A stretch of DNA of 64,000 nt, from assembly GCA_037176725.1 (NCBI GenBank), contig JAZBRS010000029.1, positions 43,968,001 to 44,032,000 of the forward strand. The letters are read 5' to 3'. This document shows positions 8,968-17,556 of the stretch, piece by piece. The position numbers were made by a program, and so were the translations under genes. The stretch's first letter is position 1; each line of letters opens with the position of its first letter. Origin of the DNA: Posidonia oceanica. Lineage: Eukaryota; Streptophyta; Magnoliopsida; Alismatales; Posidoniaceae. Under the pieces are notes generated by a model, which worked only from the letters and a program-made list of their open reading frames with translations, was not told the DNA's origin and did not search any database.

Positions 8968-10293
8968 CTTAAGAAGGTCAAGGCCGACATCTCCATCTGG
9001 GATTTGATCCACACTTCTGCCGAACACCGCGAGGCTTTTCTTCGCGTGTTCCAGGCTGCTCGTGTGTCCCAGTCCATTGAGCCCTCTGCCTTGGAGAGCA
9101 TGGTTGGATTAATCGCAGAGCCCCAGATCATCTCTTTCACGAGTGATGAACTGCCTCCGGCAGGGATTAATCACAACCAGCCCCTATTCGTCACGGTGCA
9201 GTTCAAAAACTTCCGCATTCCCCTAACACTGGTTGATAACGGGTCAGGCCTTAACGTCTGCCCCTTGCGTACAGCAACCAAGCTCGGATTCAAAGCCGAG
9301 GATATCACGCCAGCCGTGAAGGGAATGACTGCTTTTGACAACACTCACCATGACGCTCTAGGGATTCTGATTATCCCACTGGCTATCGGTCCGGTCGTCT
9401 TCGACGTAGAATTCTATGTCGTCGACTTGAAGCCCAACTTCAATCTTCTGCTTGGGCGCCCTTGGCTCCACAAGCATCAAGTCCTTCCTTCGACCCTCCA
9501 TCGAATGATAAAGTACCGTCATGGCGATGATGTCATTGTCGTCATGGCGGAGAACTTTGAGAAGGAGCGGATCGAAGCAGTCTCTCCCGTGTCTTCGCAA
9601 TCCATCCCGTTTGACCCCGAGACTTCTGAAGCCCTCTATCGCGTTAACCGGTGCGAGCCAGTTAACTTCGTTCCTGATCTCGAACGTGTCAACTCTTTGG
9701 CCGTTCACAGTAACCCCTTTCGAATGGTCGAGAATGTATGTCACAGGTGGGGTTACACAAAGGGTACGTCGCTCGGGCGTCACGGCCAAGGGATCGCGGA
9801 GCCGATCGTAGCAGTGGAGCGAAGGAAATCGGAAGGCCTCGGCTACGAACCAAAGCTCAACGAAGATCACTGCTTCCAGCTCAAAGGCCATGCACCAGCC
9901 ATTCCCAGAGACCTCACTAACTTTACCAGTGCAGGAATTCTGGGATCCACCAACGATCAAGCCACGACGCCGACAGAGGATTGGGTGTGTGTTGAGGACT
10001 ACTACTCGGATGAGGAGCAGTCTGGCACAACAGAGGCAGTCCCAATCAGCTCAGCAGAAACAGTGGTCAGAGCAGAGGCCCCACAGTCAGTCTTTTCAGC
10101 TCTCCCTCTGGCAGATATAGCAGGCAGCTCAGCAGGCCCTGTGGCAGAACAAGCAAGCTCCCACTCTTTTGCAGCCACATCTGCATTACAAGTTCAGGCA
10201 GCGGTGCAAGAGTTAGAGACACTCCTTCTGACAGAACCAAACATGCTACCGACGGTCACAACCACATCAGTGCCACTGTCCCCATCTCTGTAG
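8968..10293 (+). CDS. pro: Aspartic protease and G-patch region of element 1
   Basis: The frame is that of gag, separated only by the TAG at 8965. The first residues (LKKVKADISIWDL) match elements 2 and X. The catalytic site VDNGSG, aspartate codon at 9235, is the D-N-G form used by many plant Tat-type proteases instead of D-T/S-G. Further signs are the flap-like ILIIPLAIG and the LLGRPWLH segment near the domain end. A G-patch follows at about 9740-9885 (WGYTKG, SLGRHGQG, GLGY), an RNA-binding module known in some retroelements. The acidic, Ser/Glu-rich tail ends at an in-frame TAG (10291-10293). There is no start codon of its own; it is presumably made as part of a Gag fusion. Confidence 0.85.
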   Translation, partial: LKKVKADISIWDLIHTSAEHREAFLRVFQAARVSQSIEPSALESMVGLIAEPQIISFTSDELPPAGINHNQPLFVTVQFKNFRIPLTLVDNGSGLNVCPLRTATKLGFKAEDITPAVKGMTAFDNTHHDALGILIIPLAIGPVVFDVEFYVVDLKPNFNLLLGRPWLHKHQVLPSTLHRMIKYRHGDDVIVVMAENFEKERIEAVSPVSSQSIPFDPETSEALYRVNRCEPVNFVPDLERVNSLAVHSNPFRMVENVCHRWGYTKGTSLGRHGQGIAEPIVAVERRKSEGLGYEPKLNEDHCFQLKGHAPAIPRDLTNFTSAGILGSTNDQATTPTEDWVCVEDYYSDEEQSGTTEAVPISSAETVVRAEAPQSVFSALPLADIAGSSAGPVAEQASSHSFAATSALQVQAAVQELETLLLTEPNMLPTVTTTSVPLSPSL

Positions 10294-13200
10294 GGACCAT
10301 CTATCAACTCAGTCAGCAACGCGGCTCAGCCCGCTCCAGCATCATCTTCAGGAATGCAGCTGGCGCAGTCCGCTTCGCATTCTCCTGACAACCAGCAGCA
10401 GCTCTCATGGCAAGACCCCATGGCGTCAGAGGCTGCACTCTCTCAGTTACGGCCTGATACAAAAGGCCAACTGAGCACTACACTCTCCGGGCCCTTGAGC
10501 CCTCTGAAGAGCACCCCTGCTTATTCTCCAACTGTGACCCTAGCAGCTTATTCATCCTTAGCACCGCTAGCCTGTCTATTTGGGCCATCTACGTCAGAGT
10601 TGCCACCATCGGACGCGCCCGTGAACCAGATCATGCAGACCCCAAGGGCGGCGATCTGTCTTGCAGCCGGGCCAGTGCCGCAGGCCCCCGGCGCCTACTA
10701 CGTCGACTCCCCCTCAGACGAGGAAGAAGGAGTGGCGATAGAAGCCCAGGTCGATTCCTGGATGTCCGACTTAGAGTTGCTTTATCAAGAACAACTCAAG
10801 TCGATAGCAGATGACCTGGCAGATCACCAAGCTGCAGAAAGGAAAGGGAAAGCCGTAGTCACGGATCCTCCTCTGCAAGAAGACCATGCCTCTATCATGG
10901 TCCTAGAAGACTCAGCAGCGCCGGACTCCCCTAGACCAGATGAGCTCATCACTCTTCAACCAGAAGGCGGGTCTAGGTGGTTTGTACAACCCATGCCTCA
11001 CCTGAACAGCATACCAAGCGGCAGTAACCAGATCAGCCGCCAGTCTGGCGTATCCCCCACAAGCACACTAGAAGACCCAGAGGGAGGAACATCAGCAGTA
11101 CATGCAGCAGCAGTAACAGAGCAGAATGCCTCAGCAGCAGAGCAGTCAGCAGCCTCAGCAGCAGAACAGTCAGCAGTATCAGCAGTAGAGTCAGCTAAGC
11201 CCTCAGCAGTATCAACAGAGCACTCAGCAGAGCCAGTCAGGCCAGAGCAAACAGCAGAAGGAGTTGCTGGGACGGAGGTCGCGCACCGAGGCTACAAGAA
11301 TACCCGAGTGAGCGTGACCATCCTGAAGCGTCACCAGGGCCAAGCAATGGAACACATGCACTCTTTCAACATCACAAGCCCTTCCTTCGAGAAAGAGATC
11401 CTCTCAGAACTTATTGCCTATGGAGAGGAGGATGATACGGGCACAAACGAGACTGATGAACCTTTGCCCGAGTTCCGGCCCTATGACGACGACCCAGAAG
11501 GCCCCAACCTCCATGTTGAAGAAGAAACGGAGGTTGTCAACATCGGCACAGCTGAGGAAGTTAGAGAAGTTTGCATCAGTGCCCAGCTGTCCACCCAGGC
11601 TCGAGCAGAATTCATCGCATTCCTGAAAGAATATGCGGACGTCTTCGCCTGGAGTTATGAAGATATGGTCGGCCTTGACATAGAGATAGTGGTGCACAAT
11701 TTGCCCTTAAATCCGGATGCCAAGCCAGTAAAGCAGAAATTGAGAAGATGGCGACCGCAGTGGCTGCTCATGATCAAAGAAGAGATAATGAAGCAGCTTG
11801 GAGTCAACTTTCTGAAGGTCGTTCTTTATCCTGAATGGCTAGCAAACATTGTACCTGTGCCCAAGAAAGATGGCCGAATCCGGATCTGTATCGACTACAG
11901 GGACCTGAACAAGGCGAGTCCCAAGGACGACTTTCCATTGCCTCACATTGACGTCCTAGTCGACAATACAGCAGGCCACAAGATGCTCTCCTTCATGGAC
12001 GGCTTTTCTGGATACAATCAGATCAAAATGGCAGAAGAGGACATGGAAAAGACTTCATTCATCACCCCTTGGGGAGTCTTCTGCTACCAAGTCATGCCGT
12101 TCGGCCTGAAGAATGCTGGTGCAACCTATCAAAGGGCCATGACTGCGCTATTCCACGACCTCATGCACCAAGAAGTAGAGGTCTATGTAGACGACATGAT
12201 TGCCAAAACCAAAGAGCCCGAGGATCATCTTACCTGTCTCAGAAAGCTCTTTGACCGTCTACGGAAATACAAGCTGCGCCTGAATCCCAAGAAGTGCGTA
12301 TTCGGGGTATCTTCTGGCAAATTGCTCGGCTACATTGTTAGCCAAAGGGGGATTGAGGTGGACCCGTTGAAAGCACAAGCCATCGTGGACATGCCACCCC
12401 CTAGAACTGAAAAGGAAGTCAGAAGTCTGCTTGGGCGTTTACAATATATCAGCCGCTTCATTGCACAGCTTACGCCCATCTGCGAACCCATATTCAAGCT
12501 CTTAAGGAAGAATGCGCAGATTCACTGGAGCGAGGAGTGTCAGGCTGCATTTGCCAAGATCAAGCAGCTGCTGATCAAGCCTCCTGTCCTGGTCCCGCCT
12601 ACGCCAGGGAGACCTTTGCTTCTCTACCTTTCTACCACGCAGCATTACATGGGCGCCGTCTTGGGCCAGCATGACGAATCTGGTAGGAAGGAGCGCACCA
12701 TCTACTACCTGAGCAAGAAATTTAATGAATGCGAAGCCAGGTACACAACACTAGAGAAGACTTGCTTGTCCCTTGTCTGGGCTGCACAGAAGCTGAGGCA
12801 CTACATGATGGCATACCCAGTACAGCTCTTATGCCGGCACGATCCCATCAAATTCCTCTTCCAGAAGCCGGCCATGGTGGGCAGATGTGCTAAGTGGCAG
12901 GTGTTATTGTCTCAGTACGACATCACCTTCGTCACACAGAAATCCATGAAGGGTCAAGCAATGGCAGACCATCTTGCTGACCTCCCTCTGCCTGAATACC
13001 AACCCCTCCAGACGCAGTTCCCTGATGAAGACATTCTCTTTGCAATGGAGGACTCTGAGCAGAAAGATCCTGAAGAAGCAGAGGAATGGCAGCTCTACTT
13101 TGATGGTGCAGTCAACAAGAAGGGTCGAGGCGTAGGCGCAGTGCTGACCACGCCCCAAGGACAGATGACTCCTTTCGCGAGGAAGCTGACTTTCACCTGC

Positions 13201-14040
13201 ACAAACAACGAAGCAGAATACGAAGCATGCATCCTGGGGTTGAAAGTCGCCCTCGAGCATGAGGCGCAGAAGCTGCCTGTGCACGGCGATGCCATGCTGG
13301 TGATTTCTCAAGTGAACGGCGATTGGAAGACAAAAGATCCCAAGCTTGTGCCGTATCACGAACACCTGCTGAGGCTGATGAAAGAATTCAAGAGCATCCG
13401 CTTCACATACCTGAACAGAGCAAAGAACGCGTATGCAGACGCACTAGCAACTCTGGCATCCTGGCTCACTATATCAGAAGACAGCACTGTGGATGTATCA
13501 ATCACTCGCATTGAGCAGCCTGCATACTGCATGAGCATAGAAGAAGCGGATCCCGCAGAGGGGCAGCCCTGGTATCAAGACATAAAATCTTTCCTGGAGT
13601 CTGGTAACTTTCCTCCTGATACCACGGCAGCAGACAAGAGAACTTTGGCGCGTCTGGCGTCAAAGTATGTGTTAGGGGCCGGACAGCTGTACAGAAGGTC
13701 ATACAATCAAATGCTACTGCGCTGTCTAAACAAATCAGAGGCTGACACGCTGATGCTTCAAGTGCATGCGGGAACCTGTGGCCCGCACATGAACGGCGTC
13801 CTCCTGGCCAAGAAGATCATGCTTCAAGGATATTTCTGGCAGACCATGGAAGCCGACTGCTGCCGGTTCGTGCGTAGATGCCACAACTGTCAGATCCATG
13901 GTAAACTTCATCAAGGCCCCTCCACATCAGCTGCACAATATGTCTTCGCCATGGCCTTTCTCCACCTGGGGGATCGATGTCATCGGCGCCATCCACCCCG
14001 CTGCTTCAAATGGTCATCGTTACATTCTGGTGGCGATTGA
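10294..14040 (+). CDS. pol: Pol of element 1: RT, RNase H, second RNase H, integrase N-terminus
   Basis: This continues in the gag-protease frame; the first ATG is at 10354. A long Ser/Ala/Glu/Gln-rich linker (CAG-rich around 11100-11250) leads to RT at about 11690-12400, with RICIDYRDLN, the MPFGLKNA segment and catalytic YVDD at 12184-12195. The RT-linked RNase H spans about 12520-12990 and ends in a GQAMADHLA motif. A second, archaeal-type RNase H spans about 13087-13440 (LYFDGAV, NNEAEYEA, NAYADALA), which is diagnostic for Tat. The HHCC zinc finger of integrase is at about 13760-13895. The frame then leaves the integrase sequence near 13900 and runs to a stop at 14038-14040; the last 45 or so residues are out-of-frame. 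The break looks like a single extra base in a short A run. Confidence 0.9.
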   Translation, partial: GPSINSVSNAAQPAPASSSGMQLAQSASHSPDNQQQLSWQDPMASEAALSQLRPDTKGQLSTTLSGPLSPLKSTPAYSPTVTLAAYSSLAPLACLFGPSTSELPPSDAPVNQIMQTPRAAICLAAGPVPQAPGAYYVDSPSDEEEGVAIEAQVDSWMSDLELLYQEQLKSIADDLADHQAAERKGKAVVTDPPLQEDHASIMVLEDSAAPDSPRPDELITLQPEGGSRWFVQPMPHLNSIPSGSNQISRQSGVSPTSTLEDPEGGTSAVHAAAVTEQNASAAEQSAASAAEQSAVSAVESAKPSAVSTEHSAEPVRPEQTAEGVAGTEVAHRGYKNTRVSVTILKRHQGQAMEHMHSFNITSPSFEKEILSELIAYGEEDDTGTNETDEPLPEFRPYDDDPEGPNLHVEEETEVVNIGTAEEVREVCISAQLSTQARAEFIAFLKEYADVFAWSYEDMVGLDIEIVVHNLPLNPDAKPVKQKLRRWRPQWLLMIKEEIMKQLGVNFLKVVLYPEWLANIVPVPKKDGRIRICIDYRDLNKASPKDDFPLPHIDVLVDNTAGHKMLSFMDGFSGYNQIKMAEEDMEKTSFITPWGVFCYQVMPFGLKNAGATYQRAMTALFHDLMHQEVEVYVDDMIAKTKEPEDHLTCLRKLFDRLRKYKLRLNPKKCVFGVSSGKLLGYIVSQRGIEVDPLKAQAIVDMPPPRTEKEVRSLLGRLQYISRFIAQLTPICEPIFKLLRKNAQIHWSEECQAAFAKIKQLLIKPPVLVPPTPGRPLLLYLSTTQHYMGAVLGQHDESGRKERTIYYLSKKFNECEARYTTLEKTCLSLVWAAQKLRHYMMAYPVQLLCRHDPIKFLFQKPAMVGRCAKWQVLLSQYDITFVTQKSMKGQAMADHLADLPLPEYQPLQTQFPDEDILFAMEDSEQKDPEEAEEWQLYFDGAVNKKGRGVGAVLTTPQGQMTPFARKLTFTCTNNEAEYEACILGLKVALEHEAQKLPVHGDAMLVISQVNGDWKTKDPKLVPYHEHLLRLMKEFKSIRFTYLNRAKNAYADALATLASWLTISEDSTVDVSITRIEQPAYCMSIEEADPAEGQPWYQDIKSFLESGNFPPDTTAADKRTLARLASKYVLGAGQLYRRSYNQMLLRCLNKSEADTLMLQVHAGTCGPHMNGVLLAKKIMLQGYFWQTMEADCCRFVRRCHNCQIHGKLHQGPSTSAAQYVFAMAFLHLGDRCHRRHPPRCFKWSSLHSGGD

Positions 14041-14812
14041 TTACTTTACCAAGTGGGTGGAAGCGGCCTCTTACAGGACAGTCACCGCTGCGGCAACAGA
14101 AAAATTTATCAGAAACAATATTGTTGCCCGGTATGGGGTCCCGTACTCTGTCATCTCGGATAACGGCTCAAACTTTATTGCCAAAAGGATCGAAGAATAC
14201 CTGCAAAGCCTCAAGATCAAGCACCATCGATCCTCGCCTTATCGGCCTCAGATGAACGGAGCAGTGGAATCTGCAAACAAGAACATTGTCAAGATCCTGA
14301 AGAAAATGGCAGAAATCCACAAGGATTGGCATGACAAGCTCCCGTACGCACTCTGGGCGTACAGGACATCAATACGGACCTCTACAGGAGCCACCCCGTA
14401 CTCTCTGGTGTACGGCATGGAAGCAGTGTTACCTGTTGAAGTGGAGATCCCCTCTCTACGGATCCTGCGGGAAGCTGAGTTGGAAGAAGCAGAATGGGTC
14501 GAAGACCGCTGCGTCCAACTGAACTTGATTGATGAGCGCAGATTGCAAGCCATGCACAACGCTCACTGCTATCAGAAGCGGATGGCCAAAGCATTCTTGA
14601 AGAAGGTCCAGCCCAGAAGCTTTCAGCCAGGGGACCTTGTCTTGCGCGCCATTCATTTGCCTGACGGTCGAGGGAAATTCCGACCCAATTGGCGCGGCCC
14701 CTTTGTGGTCAAACAGATCTTCTCGGGAGGCGCTGTGACTCTTGAGGATATGGACCAGATTGAGCAGTCTGAGCCCGTCAACCTCTGCTATCTCAAGAAG
14801 TACTATCAGTAG
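13898..14812 (+). CDS. int: Integrase catalytic core and GPF-containing C-terminus of element 1
   Basis: The frame is +1 relative to the upstream pol frame and carries the DDE core: first Asp in WGIDVIG (codon at 13976), second in SDNGSNF (about 14160), Glu in GAVESANKN (about 14265). The C-terminal domain holds RPNWRGPFVV, the GPY/F-type module of many Ty3/gypsy integrases. The enzyme inserts element DNA into chromosomes. The ATG at 13898 is accidental, since the zinc finger lies in the other frame; the frameshift near 13900 splits the protein, so this copy should not make full integrase. Stop TAG at 14810-14812. Element 2 has the matching part at 44409-45273. Confidence 0.88.
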   Translation: MVNFIKAPPHQLHNMSSPWPFSTWGIDVIGAIHPAASNGHRYILVAIDYFTKWVEAASYRTVTAAATEKFIRNNIVARYGVPYSVISDNGSNFIAKRIEEYLQSLKIKHHRSSPYRPQMNGAVESANKNIVKILKKMAEIHKDWHDKLPYALWAYRTSIRTSTGATPYSLVYGMEAVLPVEVEIPSLRILREAELEEAEWVEDRCVQLNLIDERRLQAMHNAHCYQKRMAKAFLKKVQPRSFQPGDLVLRAIHLPDGRGKFRPNWRGPFVVKQIFSGGAVTLEDMDQIEQSEPVNLCYLKKYYQ

Positions 14813-15356
14813 CCGAAAGTGGCCCCGTTGCAGATGCCCTTCTCCCACTTGCATTTTCATTCTCGCCTTCTTGCTTCAACTCTGTTTCAAATCATCATCG
14901 TCATCCTTTCAACTCCTACATCCCTATTCAAATCATCATCATCATCCTTTCAGCTCTTGCCCCCTTTCTTTTCAAATCATCATCGTCATTCTCTCAAGCA
15001 TTGTATCTTTGGCCCGGTGATGACAACCGGAAGTGCTTGCCTGCTCTGGAAAGAGTCACCCTGCCTCACCCGGCACTACCTAGATGTCTTAGCAAGTGAG
15101 GGAGCCACCACCAGTGAGGACAGGCAAACTGTCTAATCTCGTAAGGACATACATCTCTGCGAGAGAAAAATGTTAGGATGTGAATCTGAAAAGGTGAGAG
15201 TAGACATCTAGGCTTGGGCACATCCAAGGGACAGAGGACGAAGACACAGGCCGGCCCTAGAGATAGGGGTGTGCAGTCTAACCCTGTTCCTTCTACCCAT
15301 CACACAGCAGACCCAAAGCCTAAATCTATTACAGTTCAAGCTCCCTCCTTTTGCCA

Positions 15357-15540
15357 CCAAAATGGGGATAGCAAAAGTCTGAAAAAGAAAGAGAAAAGCA
15401 AAACAACAAGCGAAAAAAAAAAGAAAGAGAAAAGAGATAGAACAAAAACCAAAAAAAAAAAAAGGAAAAAAGCAAGTAAAGCAAAAAACAAAAAAAAAAA
15501 GAAGAAGAGAAAGGCAAAGGTAGCCCAAAAAATACAGGCA
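15357..15540 (+). other. Internal polypurine tract
   Basis: The tract begins with ccaaaatggggatagcaaaag and continues as about 160 bases of nearly pure A/G. Element 2 has the same start at 45886 and a similar run to about 46035. The first part resembles polypurine tracts that prime plus-strand synthesis in plant Ty3/gypsy elements, yet it lies about 8 kb before the place where the 3' LTR would start. It could be a central tract or the relic of a former 3' end. Confidence 0.5.
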
Positions 15541-16300
15541 CTGTTATCCCCCATACCATCACTAGAGATCCCCAGGGAGTTAAGCTTGAAAAGGGTCTAC
15601 CACATCCCTCCAAGAGCAACACTTACCCTTCTTCTAGCTAGGGGCAGAAAAAGGACTGCATACCCATGAGGGAGAAACCTTTCAAAAAAGAGAGAGCTGA
15701 AAGAATAGGTGTAGGTCCTGAAAGCGCAGCCAGTAGGCTGTCCTCACCATATCACCATCTGTATAATGCCAACACCTGTTCCGGAGCGCCACCAATAAGC
15801 CGAGAGTCTGAGTAGGACCCAGTGAGTCAAGGACCACTCCCTTCCTCTATAGCAGGCACCAAAGCACTCCGCACGCTGAGGGCATTCAAGCATCCATCCA
15901 AGCATACCCATCCACCTGAGCATGCTAATCCATTCAAGCATACTCATTCATCTAATACTACTCGTCCGCATAAGCATAGCGCTTGCATCCTGCATAGATG
16001 CATCCTCTTCTGTCATTTCTTTTCTCATCAATCACTCCACTCTGCAACACGCTCAGGCCCTGAGGCAGTACTTCTCCCCAGCAGAGGCACGTCGACGGCA
16101 CTCGAGCTGCGCTGGTCCAGATCTCCTGCCAGCCCTCGCCCCCATGTCCGCAAGACTGCAACAAAATCCCCCTGCTTATCAGTGCTTAAACTGCTATGTT
16201 CCGTTATCAACTGCTAAATGCATATGGAACTACGTTTTCAGTTTCAGTTTCTGCTTGTTGCCAATGGTTACATACCTGCGAGATCTGACTGTTTATTGAT

Positions 16301-16306
16301 AGCAGG
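16301..16306 (+). promoter_or_regulatory. Candidate splice acceptor before the extra ORF
   Basis: gatagcag|gtacc with AG at 16304-16305 follows a T-rich stretch. Element 2 has gataacag|gtacc with AG at 46741-46742. The AG-to-ATG distance is 48 bases in both elements although the bases between them differ. This fits a 3' splice site used to express the downstream ORF. Confidence 0.4.
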
Positions 16307-16353
16307 TACCGTCAAGCTTTGCATCCATCAGCCTGTCTGCTGCAATCAGCGCA

Positions 16354-17556
16354 ATGGGCTTCCCTACTCTGCTAACTCTTGCACATTGCTCGGAAGCCCT
16401 GCGAGAATGGATCGGCAGGCTCACTCAAGTAGACTGTGAAAAGCTGCGCCTGTGGGGCATACCAACTAAACTGCTGAAGGCTGCCGATGTGGAAGTCAGC
16501 CGCCACCTTCTGTGTGCCGCCGCAAGATTCTGGAAACCGGCACACCACGTCTTCCGCTTTGGCAAGACTGAACTGACACCCACACTGGAAGAGGTGCGTC
16601 GGATCTGCGGCTTTTCAAAAATCATGGGGCCTCCTATTTTCATGAGACGCGACGGATATCTCGAAGTCCTAAGCCAGCTGACTAGGCTATCCACTCGAAC
16701 CTGCCAACAGAGGCTAATCTGCACCAGTGGACCAGAGCCTATGCTTCGCCTTGCACACTTCAATGATATCATGAACAAGCGCGCTGACCTCGGAGATGAG
16801 CTGTGGCTCCGAGGATTTGTCATCCGCTTTTTAGGCGAACTAATCTTTACTCATGGCCGACTGACAGTGGCCATCGAGGTCGCAGAGATTGCGCTAGCTG
16901 TGGTGACCCAGCACATAGACCTGGCACCAGTTGTCTTGGCAGAGACCTATCGCGGGCTGGACCGCATTTCTCATCGCTGCCGCCACTTCCACGGTTGCGG
17001 AGCACTCGTACAAGTCTGGCTGACTGCGCACTTAGAGATGGACTTCCTGCGCCCTCAAGTACACGCCTTCGAAGCATACTGCAGCAGCGTCCGTACCAGA
17101 GCAGACAAGAGCGTCAAAGAAGAGTACGAGAGGCTGTCAGCACTGACTGACGACGCTGTGACCTGGCGTATCGTCCCCTCTGCAGTCGAGCCATTCACTG
17201 TCTTTTTCAGCGCGCGCGACACGCGACTGATCGTTCTTCCAGGCTTCACAGCAGGCGTAGAGTACCACCCAATCAGGGTCATGCGCCAGTTCGGCTTCCA
17301 GCAGGGCGCCTTCATCGACAGTACAGCGCCCAAGCTTCTACAGACGTACCCTCTCAGCACAACTGCCCCGACCAAGAAGCTTGCTAGTCTGATGCAGCAT
17401 GGGGTCCAATCTACAGACATTGCAGTTGTGAGAGGCGTAGGATGCACCCCTGAATATGAAGCTGAAGTCCGACAGCTCTGGCCTATCACTGAAGTCCCGC
17501 CAGGCGGTCCCTTGTTCCCCGACTCCAAGCAGTCGAAGAAGGCCCGAACTGACTAG
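16354..17556 (+). CDS. Extra ORF downstream of integrase: DUF7745 / plant-mobile-domain-like protein
   Basis: A 400-residue protein starting MGFPTL, the same ATG context as in element 2 (MGYPTL). Features typical of DUF7745 proteins in plant genomes: an early Trp-containing helix, ARFWKPAHHVFRFG followed by ELTPTLEEVRRICGF (about residues 60-88), a mid-protein segment with FLGELIFTHGR, PVVLAETYRGLD, then HGCGALVQVWLTAHL (about 210-225). It has no signal peptide or membrane span. The C-terminus (SKQSKKARTD) is short and basic, like a nuclear-localisation signal, and is kept in element 2. The molecular function of the family is not known to me. The position matches env of retroviruses and env-like genes of some plant elements, but this is not an envelope protein. 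The family call rests on remembered motif order; the gene itself is solid. Confidence 0.82.
   Translation: MGFPTLLTLAHCSEALREWIGRLTQVDCEKLRLWGIPTKLLKAADVEVSRHLLCAAARFWKPAHHVFRFGKTELTPTLEEVRRICGFSKIMGPPIFMRRDGYLEVLSQLTRLSTRTCQQRLICTSGPEPMLRLAHFNDIMNKRADLGDELWLRGFVIRFLGELIFTHGRLTVAIEVAEIALAVVTQHIDLAPVVLAETYRGLDRISHRCRHFHGCGALVQVWLTAHLEMDFLRPQVHAFEAYCSSVRTRADKSVKEEYERLSALTDDAVTWRIVPSAVEPFTVFFSARDTRLIVLPGFTAGVEYHPIRVMRQFGFQQGAFIDSTAPKLLQTYPLSTTAPTKKLASLMQHGVQSTDIAVVRGVGCTPEYEAEVRQLWPITEVPPGGPLFPDSKQSKKARTD

Larger units (their letters stand above)
14813..16353 (+). other. Spacer between integrase and the extra ORF
   Basis: Matched by 45274-46790 in element 2. It starts with imperfect repeats of a caaatcatcatcgtcat phrase (about 14885-15000; element 2: 45430-45545). 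Then comes gataggggtgtgcagtctaa (15263-15282), conserved in element 2, followed by a purine-rich run (15357-15540) and a mixed stretch to the extra ORF. An open frame over the purine run reads as a Lys-rich chain but its sequence is not kept in element 2, so I see no protein gene here. Confidence 0.65.

Noticed and set aside
9004..9006. Independent start for the protease
   Set aside because: The codon is TTG; the protease frame is simply gag continued after a TAG, with conserved residues before this point.
15214..15669. 151-residue Lys-rich open frame
   Set aside because: Product of the purine-rich tract; in element 2 the frame and sequence are not kept.
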